Assembly: GCA_015709215.1 (NCBI GenBank)
Contig: JACCQN010000002.1
Location: 62,001-126,000, forward strand
Source: Bacteroidales bacterium
GTDB taxonomy: Bacteria; Bacteroidota; Bacteroidia; Bacteroidales; F082
DNA length: 64,000 nt
Reading direction: 5' to 3'
The notes under the pieces were generated by a model. That model was not told where the DNA came from. It searched no databases and worked only from the letters and a program-made list of their open reading frames with translations. Shown in pieces: positions 46,023-53,191 of this stretch; position 1 is the stretch's first letter; every line of letters starts with the position of its first letter. The translations under genes and the position numbers were made by a program.

Positions 46023-46817
46023 ATGAAAACTAGAAATCTTTTATTAACAGCTATTATTATCCTTTCGGGGATGTTAATTTTTACTTCCTGTAACAAGGAT
46101 GACGAACCGGTAGTGGGTGATTTACCGGCTAGCGAAACGGAAGCGGCCGAAATGGTGGCCTCTTCACTGGCCAACGGCACCTCAGGCACCGCATCGGATA
46201 TTGAAACTGCCGCTGCGCTTGCCAATGAGGCGGTTGGTTATGAAAGTAACCTGAAATATGCCATCACAAATGACAAAAGTTTAAGTTGTGGCGAATCGGC
46301 GGATACGACAATAGTTACTGTCGAAACCGGTGTAATTATCTATAATAACACTAAAACCTACAATTACACATTGGAGTGCGACGAGTTGGGAAACCCCTTG
46401 AAGTTGGATGTAGGCTTTAGCTACAACGGTGAATTCGATGCCCCCCGCCTGGCTTCTACTCATTCGGTGAGCGGTAATTTTGAAATCACTCAAATCGAAT
46501 ATACTTCCGATATGTACCTGATAAACGGTACGTGGCAACGAAGTGGCGGGTTCGAGTCTAAAATTGGAAACAAGGCAAACCGTCAGGTCACAATTCAATT
46601 TGAACTTATTGATATAGCCGTTGAAAAAGAACCTAAGGAAATCGACAACGGAACCATTCATTTTACTATTGAAGGCAGTAGTAGTCACGGTTCGTTCAGC
46701 TACGACGGAACCATTACATTTACCGGCAACAGGGTAGCAATCATCGAAATTTCCGGAAACCGTTATGTTACCAATCTGGAAACAGGAGATGTGGAAGAAG
46801 AAGGGGCTCAAAGGTAA
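46023..46817 (+). CDS. Hypothetical lipoprotein, paralog 1
   Basis: 264 residues. The lipobox is LIFTSCNKDDEP with Cys near 21. A Glu/Ala-rich segment (SETEAAEMVASSLANGTSGT) is followed by a predicted all-beta region (TTIVTVETGVIIYNNTKTYNY, SYNGEFDAPRLASTHSVSGNFE) ending in repeated beta-strand pairs rich in Gly, Ser and Asn. I recognise no domain. A second copy lies at 48265-49047; a 284-bp stretch (46245-46528) is identical base for base between the two, whereas the flanks differ. A strong terminator follows. Confidence 0.7.
   Translation: MKTRNLLLTAIIILSGMLIFTSCNKDDEPVVGDLPASETEAAEMVASSLANGTSGTASDIETAAALANEAVGYESNLKYAITNDKSLSCGESADTTIVTVETGVIIYNNTKTYNYTLECDELGNPLKLDVGFSYNGEFDAPRLASTHSVSGNFEITQIEYTSDMYLINGTWQRSGGFESKIGNKANRQVTIQFELIDIAVEKEPKEIDNGTIHFTIEGSSSHGSFSYDGTITFTGNRVAIIEISGNRYVTNLETGDVEEEGAQR
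46245..46528 (+). repeat. 284-bp tract identical to 48487-48770
   Basis: Read base by base at a constant offset of 2242, the two tracts show no difference, including silent sites. The first mismatch on the left is 46244/48486, and on the right divergence resumes at 46529/48771 with many changes. This is the pattern of recent gene conversion inside older duplicates. Confidence 0.8.
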
Positions 46818-46875
46818 GAGTAACAGGAAAAGGTAGTTTTTGTTTATAGGTAGTCCTTTATAGATTACACATCTC

Positions 46876-46908
46876 ACATGCTGGTGATAATTCACCGGCA
46901 TGTTTTTT
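46876..46908 (+). terminator. Rho-independent terminator after lipoprotein paralog 1
   Basis: ACATGCTGGTGA-TAAT-TCACCGGCATGT forms a 12-bp stem with one T-G pair and a 4-base loop, followed by six T. An ATG at 46900 lies within it and is therefore not the serine hydrolase start. Confidence 0.85.
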
Positions 46909-46926
46909 GCTTTAAAATGGTTTTAC

Positions 46927-48021
46927 ATGAAAAGAATAAAATATTATCGTATGAAATATATGAGCATATTGTTATTTGCATTACTATTATTGACAAGTCA
47001 TAGTAAAGATGACAACCCGGTACCGACACATCCAGATTCTTCTATGTATTTTCCTGCAAATTCAGGCACAGAATGGGAAACAACATCTGCATCGGAATTA
47101 GGTTGGAATCAAAATGCAATTCAGCCTTTAAAAGATTTTCTTGTCCAGAAGAATACAAAATCATTTATGATTCTTGTAAACGGCAGAATTGTTCTGGAAG
47201 AATATTTTAACGGACACACGGCAAACACAGACTGGGAGTGGAACAGCGCAGGCAAAACTTTGGTAGCCACAACAACGGGAATTGCTCAGCAGGAAAGTTT
47301 ATTGAATATAAATAATAAAGCATCCGATTATTTGGGAACGGAATGGACGAATATGCCATTGGAAAAAGAAAATCGGATAACAGTAAGGCATTTACTGACC
47401 ATGACCTCTGGCATTAACGACACTAAACAATATGTGAAAAAATTTAATCTCACTTATGTTGCTGATGCCGGAACGAGGTGGGCTTATGGCAATGTTTTCC
47501 AAAAACTGACAGCCATAGTTGCCGAAGCAAGCAATAAAGATTTTAAAACGTACTTCAATGAGAAACTGAAAAACAAAATCGGCATGAATGGCTATTGGAA
47601 ATTTGGCATAATTTTCACCATATATCACAGCGATACAAGAAGCATGGCAAGATTTGGTCTTTTAGCTTTAAACAAAGGAAAATGGAAAAACGAACAATTG
47701 GTCAATGAGCCTTTTTTCACTGAAAGTATTAGTACATCACAAAACATAAATCCGTCTTATGGCTACCTGTGGTGGCTCAACGGAAAAACAAAGTTTATGA
47801 TGCCGGGCGAGCAAACCGTTTACGCTGGTTTTTTAGTTCCCAATGCACCAGCAGATATGTACGCAGCTATGGGTGCAAAAGACCAGCGGATTTATGTTAT
47901 ACCAAGCAAAAAAATGGTCATCGTAAGAATGGGAAATGCCTCTGACCCAAACAACCCCAATTTTGTTGTTTCAGGATTTGACAATGAACTTTGGGCAAAA
48001 ATCAATGCGGTGATAAACTAA
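46927..48021 (+). CDS. Serine hydrolase, beta-lactamase class C family
   Basis: 364 residues from the ATG at 46927 (another ATG at 46951 is possible). Active-site SxxK is SAGK near residue 108, YxN is YGN near 190, and the third motif region is AAMGAKDQRIYVIPSKKMV, as in 6-aminohexanoate-dimer-hydrolase/esterase relatives. A hydrophobic N-terminus ends LLLLTSHSKDDNP, where a lipobox Cys would be expected but His (CAT) stands, so lipidation should fail. Substrate (peptide, ester or beta-lactam) cannot be told. It sits between the duplicated lipoproteins, following a terminator, with AT-richer codons than they have. Confidence 0.85.
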   Translation: MKRIKYYRMKYMSILLFALLLLTSHSKDDNPVPTHPDSSMYFPANSGTEWETTSASELGWNQNAIQPLKDFLVQKNTKSFMILVNGRIVLEEYFNGHTANTDWEWNSAGKTLVATTTGIAQQESLLNINNKASDYLGTEWTNMPLEKENRITVRHLLTMTSGINDTKQYVKKFNLTYVADAGTRWAYGNVFQKLTAIVAEASNKDFKTYFNEKLKNKIGMNGYWKFGIIFTIYHSDTRSMARFGLLALNKGKWKNEQLVNEPFFTESISTSQNINPSYGYLWWLNGKTKFMMPGEQTVYAGFLVPNAPADMYAAMGAKDQRIYVIPSKKMVIVRMGNASDPNNPNFVVSGFDNELWAKINAVIN

Positions 48022-48131
48022 AAAATACGAACAGCCAACAAGGATCTGGTGTCAGGCGGGCTGATGTTCTAAACGATGACGAATCAATATCTTTTCTTCA
48101 AAAATAATTATACAATGAAATCAGTAGTTTG

Positions 48132-48180
48132 TTGATAGAATAAACCATTGATATAAGTAAATCTGCCGTTTGATGAAAAG
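48132..48180 (+). promoter_or_regulatory. Shared upstream element, copy B
   Basis: The segment aligns without gaps to copy A: TTGA at the left end and ATTGATATAAG plus TGCCGTTTGATGAAAA on the right, 27 of 34 inner bases identical. It lies 85-133 bp before lipoprotein paralog 2. The rest of the 48022-48264 gap shows no gene. Confidence 0.55.
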
Positions 48181-48264
48181 ATTCCTGCCAACCGGGGTTC
48201 ATTGTTTAAGTTTGCACTATCATTAATTCAGGAACAAAAATTATCTAATTAAAAATTTTAAAAA

Positions 48265-49047
48265 ATGAAAATAAGAAATCTTTTATTAACAACTATCATT
48301 ACCTTTTCAGGAATGTTAATTTTTACTTCCTGTAACAAGGATGACGAACCGGTAGCCGACGACTTATCGGCTACTAAGACAGAAGCGGCCGAAATGGTGG
48401 CCTTCTCACTGGCCAACGGCACCTCAGGCACCGCATCGGATATTGAAACTGCCGCCGCGCTTGCCAATGAGGCGGTTGGTTATGATAGTAACCTGAAATA
48501 TGCCATCACAAATGACAAAAGTTTAAGTTGTGGCGAATCGGCGGATACGACAATAGTTACTGTCGAAACCGGTGTAATTATCTATAATAACACTAAAACC
48601 TACAATTACACATTGGAGTGCGACGAGTTGGGAAACCCCTTGAAGTTGGATGTAGGCTTTAGCTACAACGGTGAATTCGATGCCCCCCGCCTGGCTTCTA
48701 CTCATTCGGTGAGCGGTAATTTTGAAATCACTCAAATCGAATATACTTCCGATATGTACCTGATAAACGGCTCATGGCAGCGAAGCGGCGGTTTCGAATC
48801 TAAAATTCGTAATCAGATAAACCGCCAGGCCACGATTCAATTTGAATTTGTTGATGTTGCTGTTGAAAAAGAACCTAAGGAAATCGACAACGGAACCATT
48901 CATTTCTCAATATCAGGCAGTAGTAGTCACGGTTCGTTCAGCTACGCTGGAACTATTACGTTTACCGGCAACCGGGAAGCTACCATTGAAATCTCAGGGT
49001 CCCGTTATGTTACTAATCTGGAAACAGGTGAGGTGGAAGAGCAATAA
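48265..49047 (+). CDS. Hypothetical lipoprotein, paralog 2
   Basis: 260 residues, the second member of the duplicated pair. It has the same lipobox (LIFTSCNKDDEP) and the same beta-rich body. It differs mostly in the first 40 mature residues, around RNQINRQATIQFEFVDVAVE, and at the C-terminus (GEVEEQ instead of GDVEEEGAQR). Its upstream region carries the shared element copy B, while paralog 1 follows the Spy-like gene that has copy A, so both would respond to the same signal. A terminator follows. Function unknown. Confidence 0.7.
   Translation: MKIRNLLLTTIITFSGMLIFTSCNKDDEPVADDLSATKTEAAEMVAFSLANGTSGTASDIETAAALANEAVGYDSNLKYAITNDKSLSCGESADTTIVTVETGVIIYNNTKTYNYTLECDELGNPLKLDVGFSYNGEFDAPRLASTHSVSGNFEITQIEYTSDMYLINGSWQRSGGFESKIRNQINRQATIQFEFVDVAVEKEPKEIDNGTIHFSISGSSSHGSFSYAGTITFTGNREATIEISGSRYVTNLETGEVEEQ
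48487..48770 (+). repeat. 284-bp tract identical to 46245-46528
   Basis: The second copy of the zero-mismatch tract described at 46245. It encodes the central beta region of lipoprotein paralog 2. Confidence 0.8.
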
Positions 49048-49461
49048 ACTTCTTCGAATGTTTTTAATACAAATACCTGTCTTTTAGTAAATTGAAAGAT
49101 GAGGTTGTTAAATTGAAACCAGATAAAGTTTAAAAAGAAACCATGCCGGCAGAAAGAATGATAACGGCATGGTTTTTATAGTTCCGAAAAATATATGAAT
49201 AATGAAGAAAAGACTAATTATATTTTTATTATTGATGATTCCACTTTTCTGGTTTTTGAGGCTAAATTATTTGTTCAACGAAACTGTGGTATAATGGCTT
49301 TTGATAATCTAAGAAGAGATAATTAGTTCTTTCCTTCCCCTCATGGCAGATTTTGAAAATCGGTTGAGTGAAAAGATAATTACGGATGCCCTGAAGGCAA
49401 AATCTCTTGGGATGCCATTGATATGATTAACATTTAGCTTGACTATACAGATGATGCATGT
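49048..49461. other. 414-bp gap: terminator, tiny hydrophobic frame, decayed DNA
   Basis: After the terminator at 49138-49177, a 30-codon frame (49202-49294, MKKRLIIFLLLMIPLFWFL then a stop) looks like a signal anchor without a mature protein. A 27-codon frame (MADFENRLSEKIITDALKA) begins near 49343. Neither resembles a known family. Probably the ruined 5' part of the T9SS-type gene whose end survives at 49462. Confidence 0.35.
49138..49177 (+). terminator. Rho-independent terminator after lipoprotein paralog 2
   Basis: AAACCATGCCG and CGGCATGGTTT pair over 11 bp around a 16-base loop, with T-run at 49173-49177. Confidence 0.8.
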
Positions 49462-49803
49462 ATGGATATTTTAACAAATTGCCGGAAAGAAAGGATGTTT
49501 ACTGTTCCGGAAAATAGTCCCCGAAAAAAAGAATTGGTTGAACATCCCGGCAAATCTGTTTCAACAGCTGAGATGAAAACTAAAATAAAGGTATATGTGA
49601 ATCTGTTATCTAAAACCTTGTATGTCGAATTTCCTCGTCCTGCGGATAATGTATCAAATAGGATTTTCACTATTGACCAAAGGCAGTTAGTTGGTGAAGT
49701 CCAGTTGCATTCAACTAATAAAATGGTGGGTTTAAACCATTTGCCATCAGGCTTTTACATTATGGAATTTGCCGATGCCACCAGAAATTTCACTAAAAGA
49801 TAA
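49462..49803 (+). pseudogene. Orphan T9SS sorting-domain fragment
   Basis: The open frame of 113 codons has no signal peptide. Its last ~70 residues (KVYVNLLSKTLYVEFPRPAD, RIFTIDQRQLVGEVQL, LNHLPSGFYIMEFADATRNF) follow the plan of a type A Por-secretion C-terminal sorting domain. In relatives the first strand is VYPNP-[LV]S; here it reads VYVNLLS, so even that motif has decayed. An intact T9SS cargo is normally much larger and needs a Sec signal, so this is most likely the tail of a deleted gene. It ends 22 bp before the next secreted-protein gene. Confidence 0.55.
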
Positions 49804-49825
49804 AACTTAAATAAAAACAATAATT

Positions 49826-50239
49826 ATGAGAAAAATAATTTTTAACGTTATTTTCGTGTCCTTTTTCCCGCTTGCCGCCTTTGCTCAGAATTTTGGGATG
49901 CAGCTTACACCCGAAGAACGCGCCCAATTGCAAACGGAATGGATGAAAGAAAACCTGCAGTTAAGCGATTCGCAACAGGTAAAAGTTGAGGCGCTGAACC
50001 TGGAATATGCGCTGAAAATGGAAAAAATAAAGGGCATTGATGGCAATTTAAGCAAGCTGAAAAAAGCCAGAAAAACATCGGAAGAGAAAGACGAAAAGTT
50101 GAAAAAACTGTTGAGTGAAGAACAGTTTGCGTTTTACCTCGACAAACGGAAAGAACTGAGGAAAAAAACCAAGGAAATGGCCAAAGAGCAAAAACAGGAA
50201 GAACAGGGAATGTCTGACCAACCTGGCAAGTGTCCATAA
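49826..50239 (+). CDS. Secreted Spy/LTXXQ-like protein 2
   Basis: 137 residues, the same length as the protein at 45578. A Sec signal (IFVSFFPLAAFAQ) is followed by a charged helical body: RAQLQTEWMKENLQLSDSQQVKVEALNLEYALKM, then LKKLLSEEQFAFYLDKRKEL and a Lys/Glu-rich tail. Block order RAQ...MK..L.L...Q..K...NL.YA and LSEEQ matches the first copy, so they look like distant duplicates. Probably a periplasmic chaperone-like or metal/stress-responsive protein, which is an inference from weak similarity to Spy/CpxP. Confidence 0.65.
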   Translation: MRKIIFNVIFVSFFPLAAFAQNFGMQLTPEERAQLQTEWMKENLQLSDSQQVKVEALNLEYALKMEKIKGIDGNLSKLKKARKTSEEKDEKLKKLLSEEQFAFYLDKRKELRKKTKEMAKEQKQEEQGMSDQPGKCP

Positions 50240-50306
50240 AAATATTTTTGGTAAGCTTGTTTTAAATTTTTAAATCAGTAATCCGTTTAATCAAATATAC
50301 CGCTTA

Positions 50307-50361
50307 TTGAATTATCAGGTCATTCGTTTAAATGGATTTACTGTTCGATGAAAACTTTTCC
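50307..50361 (+). promoter_or_regulatory. Shared upstream element, copy C
   Basis: Ungapped alignment to copy A over 55 bases (about 40 identical), including TCAGGTCATT, GTTTAAATGG and GTTCGATGAAAA. It is 57-111 bp before the DUF6515-like gene, nearly the same distance as copy A from its gene. Confidence 0.55.
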
Positions 50362-50417
50362 ACATTCGGAAACTGAAGGTTATCTTTGGACTGGAATAAA
50401 CAAAAACATAAAAAATC

Positions 50418-50975
50418 ATGAAAGCAAAACATATTGTATTTATTTTAATCATTGTTTTTTTGGGTGTAGCTTCAAGTTCGTATGCACAACGAAGGGTGAT
50501 TAATACCCCCCGCCGGACGGTGGTGCAAGGGCCGCGCGGAACAGTTGTTTACAAGAAAAGGCCGGTGGTAAGGTCGGTCAGGCGTCTTCACCGAAATGCT
50601 GTTGTGATCCGGTATCGTAATGTCCCCTATCATTATTATGGTGGTGTGTTTTATGTGGCCCGCAACGGGGTTTATGTCCAAACTGCGCCGCCCGCTGGCA
50701 TCCGGATTGCGGCATTGCCTGCCGGATATATGCGGGTTGTTGTCGGGCCGAGCGTTTTCTTTTATGCCGGGGGAATATTTTACACGCTGGATGAAGCCAG
50801 CAAGGAATATGTCGTTGCTGACCCACCCGTGGGAGCGGTTGTAAACCAACTGCCATCCGATGCTGTCGAAATAGAAATCGACGGCAAACCTTTCATGGAA
50901 TACAACGATATCATTTACAAGCAGGTAGATATAGAAAAAACAGGTTACGAAGTGGTGGGGAAACTTGATTCTTAA
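50418..50975 (+). CDS. Secreted DUF6515-like protein
   Basis: 185 residues with a Sec signal (IIVFLGVASSSYAQ). An Arg-rich stretch (RRVINTPRRTVVQGPRGTVV, RSVRRLHRNAVV) is followed by tandem short beta units of the form YHYYGGVFYVARNGVYVQTAPP, GPSVFFYAGGIFYTLDEASK EYVVADPP and KPFMEYNDIIYKQV, characteristic of DUF6515-type envelope proteins. Their function is not known. Its promoter region has element copy C. Confidence 0.75.
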   Translation: MKAKHIVFILIIVFLGVASSSYAQRRVINTPRRTVVQGPRGTVVYKKRPVVRSVRRLHRNAVVIRYRNVPYHYYGGVFYVARNGVYVQTAPPAGIRIAALPAGYMRVVVGPSVFFYAGGIFYTLDEASKEYVVADPPVGAVVNQLPSDAVEIEIDGKPFMEYNDIIYKQVDIEKTGYEVVGKLDS

Positions 50976-51050
50976 AAGCAATTATTTTAAATATAGCATT
51001 TAACCCACATCACAGCTAGTAGGTTCATAACTGTCTGATATTAAGAAGAA

Positions 51051-51230
51051 TTATTTTAAAAATGTTGGAGGGAGACTACGTATTTTTTTCCGATGGAATG
51101 GAACTGTTTTATATCCCATCAGGTCATATACCTGTTTTACCTTTTGTGAGGGTTCAGTACATTGGCGGGCAGATACTGTTTCCCTTTTTGTGTTTTTTAC
51201 AATTGTAGTAAGGTGTTTTTGTGTATTCAT
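51051..51230 (-). CDS. 59-residue hypothetical protein or transposase remnant
   Basis: An ATG-to-TAA frame that begins MNTQKHLTTIVKNTKRETVS and contains KVKQVYDLMGYKTVPFHRKK. It is strongly basic and has no signal peptide. It may be a fragment of the decayed element around it, and I cannot name a family. Confidence 0.25.
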   Translation of the reverse strand: MNTQKHLTTIVKNTKRETVSARQCTEPSQKVKQVYDLMGYKTVPFHRKKIRSLPPTFLK

Positions 51231-51459
51231 AGTGCGTACAATCTTTTTCCAGGTGTGGTTATTCTTATTGCTTTAGATGATACTTAATGGTAGGCATAAG
51301 CCAGGATGCCTGTATTCCCTGGTGCTGTTGGGCTTTAGAGGTATCATCAGTTTTTTGGAATATGGAGCGTAAGTCCCAATCAATTTTAATATTCTGGAAG
51401 TATATTCAATCTCCATGATAGTATTGTAAATTGACTCTAATGTTTAAGCATCGGTTTTA

Positions 51460-51640
51460 TCCTTGCTTGACTTTTACTGCTAAAATATAGTCGATCTGCT
51501 GGTTGATTATTTTTTCCCATGATCTCTTGATCCGCAAATTATTGTACCGTCTGTGCTTATAACTTATGCATCGGTCATTTGGGACACTGAAGCTACCCAA
51601 TCAGGGAAGTACTTTTCTGATTCACTCGGGATATAAAGCG
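51460..51640 (-). pseudogene. ISAs1-type (H-repeat-like) transposase relic
   Basis: Minus-strand pieces read SEKYFPDWVASVSQMTDA, then a stop, then VISTDGTIICGSRD, and in a shifted frame KKIINQQIDYILAVKVKQG. Intact ISAs1 transposases I recall have a W-V-x-S-I...VIAIDGKTLRGS block and later IID-x-x-x-DYVLALKGNQ, so order and content agree while the middle is deleted. No terminal repeats found. Confidence 0.55.
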
Positions 51641-52093
51641 CTGAAAAATAGATTGAAGGTGCTGTGAAATGGGATACTTCACATAATCTTTTTATCCAGG
51701 GTGCTTTTGAAATGCTAAAGTCCTCTATGTCATTTCACGTTTCCACATTGCAAATCACGTGGCTATGGTGATAAAAATAATATCAGCAAGCAAATGCTCT
51801 TTTGATCAGTCAACTTCCGGATGGGGCAATTTTAAAAAATCATCAATTGGCGATTATATCTGTGTTTATTTGCAATATGATGGAATTTTTTAACACACTA
51901 ATACGTTTCTAACAGGATAGCTTTCAACTATGAGTTGATAGTTTAAAGGCGTTTGCGCTGAATTTAAACCTTTGGCAATTTGAATTTTAAAAACGCATCA
52001 CTACTTTTGATCAATAATAGAACCAGACCTTAAAACTAAACCGAAACATCCTACCTTTGCAAACTGATTTTTTGAAACTTAAAACGAAGCATC

Positions 52094-53191
52094 ATGGCAC
52101 TCAATTGTGGCATTATCGGACTGACAAACACAGGCAAAACAACCATTTTCAACTGTATGTCGAACACCAAGGCAGAGGCATCCAATTACGCTTTTAGTGC
52201 GACAAAATCAAATATTGGCATGGTTGAAGTGCCCGATCCGCGCCTGGATGCCATTGATGCTCTGATTCATTCAGCAAAGATAGTTCCGGCCACTGTTGAA
52301 ATAGTTGACCTTCCCGGCCTTGCCAAAGGCGCTAGCCAGGGCGAAGGAGTAGGCAATAAATTCCTGGCCGACATACAACAAGTTGATGCGCTGATTCATG
52401 TGCTGCGCTGTTTCGAAGACGACAACCTGGCTCATGTGGAAGGCTCGATCGATCCTGTGCGCGATAAAGATATTGTAGATTTTGAGTTGCAGGTGCGCGA
52501 TTTGGAATTGGTTTCCCGAAAATTGCATCGTACCGAAAAGCTGATCAAAGCGGGCGACAAAGACGCCAAAAGAGCTATGGAAGTGTTGCTAAAATATAAA
52601 GCACACTTCGAGAACTTTGGCAATGCCCGCGACCTTGATGTAAGCGATGAAGACAAAAAGTATGTGCAAGAATTACAGTTGCTCACCGCCAAACCTGTGA
52701 TTTACGTTTGCAATGTGGATGACAAATCTGCTACAACAGGTAATGCCTATACTAAGGCGGTGGAAGAAGCTCTTAAAAATGAAAATACCGAGGTGCTGAT
52801 TATTGCCGGTGCTCTTGAAGCAGAAATTGCCGAGCTGGAAGATCCTGAAGATCGTGAGGTATTTCTATCTGATGCCGGTCTGAATGAACCCGGCGTAAAC
52901 AAATTAATTCGAGCAGCTTACAAAACACTTAGTCTGCAAGCCTTTTTTACAGCAGGCCCCAAGGAAGTTAAAGCCTGGACCATACGCAAAGGCATGACGG
53001 CTCCTCAGGCTTCGGGAGTTATTCATTCCGATTTGGAGCGCGGCTTTATTCGTGCTGAAGTGATGAAATACGACGACTTCATTCAATACAAATCAGAGCA
53101 AGGCGTTAAGGATGCCGGAAAATTTAAAGTGGAAGGTAAAAACTATATCATTGAAGATGGTGACATTTTGCACATCCGTTTTAATGTGTAA
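52094..53191 (+). CDS. ychF: Ribosome-binding ATPase YchF (Obg family)
   Basis: 365 residues. P-loop GLTNTGKTT near 10, the Bacteroidota version of GLPNVGKST; DLPGLAKGASQGEG is G3; CNVDD replaces the GTPase NKxD and explains the ATP preference. An alpha-helical insert (about 135-185) and a C-terminal TGS domain (KVEGKNYIIEDGDILHIRFNV) complete the fold. YchF binds ribosomes and affects stress responses. It overlaps the convergent M1 peptidase gene by 11 bp, and its promoter has TACCTTTG at 52052. Confidence 0.96.
   Translation: MALNCGIIGLTNTGKTTIFNCMSNTKAEASNYAFSATKSNIGMVEVPDPRLDAIDALIHSAKIVPATVEIVDLPGLAKGASQGEGVGNKFLADIQQVDALIHVLRCFEDDNLAHVEGSIDPVRDKDIVDFELQVRDLELVSRKLHRTEKLIKAGDKDAKRAMEVLLKYKAHFENFGNARDLDVSDEDKKYVQELQLLTAKPVIYVCNVDDKSATTGNAYTKAVEEALKNENTEVLIIAGALEAEIAELEDPEDREVFLSDAGLNEPGVNKLIRAAYKTLSLQAFFTAGPKEVKAWTIRKGMTAPQASGVIHSDLERGFIRAEVMKYDDFIQYKSEQGVKDAGKFKVEGKNYIIEDGDILHIRFNV

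Larger units (their letters stand above)
50976..52093. other. 1.1-kb gap with transposase relics, no intact gene
   Basis: Besides the ISAs1-type relic (51460-51640) and one 59-codon frame (51051-51230), both on the minus strand, nothing here looks coding. The right end is a normal upstream region: TACCTTTG at 52052-52059 is a good -7 box for ychF. It forms the right boundary of the accessory region. Confidence 0.5.

Noticed and set aside
46900-46926. Earlier ATG for the serine hydrolase gene
   Set aside because: It lies inside the descending arm of the terminator at 46876-46908 and would give MFFALKWFY, which lacks signal-peptide character.
49340-49385. Fourth copy of the shared upstream element (CGGTTGAGTGAAAAGAT)
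   Set aside because: Similarity needs an inserted base and does not extend to the ATTGRTATAA half, so it is probably chance.
40977-52093. Attachment-site repeat of the tRNA-Gly 3' end
   Set aside because: I searched by eye for copies of GGTTCGAGCCCCATTGCC in the island and near ychF and found none.
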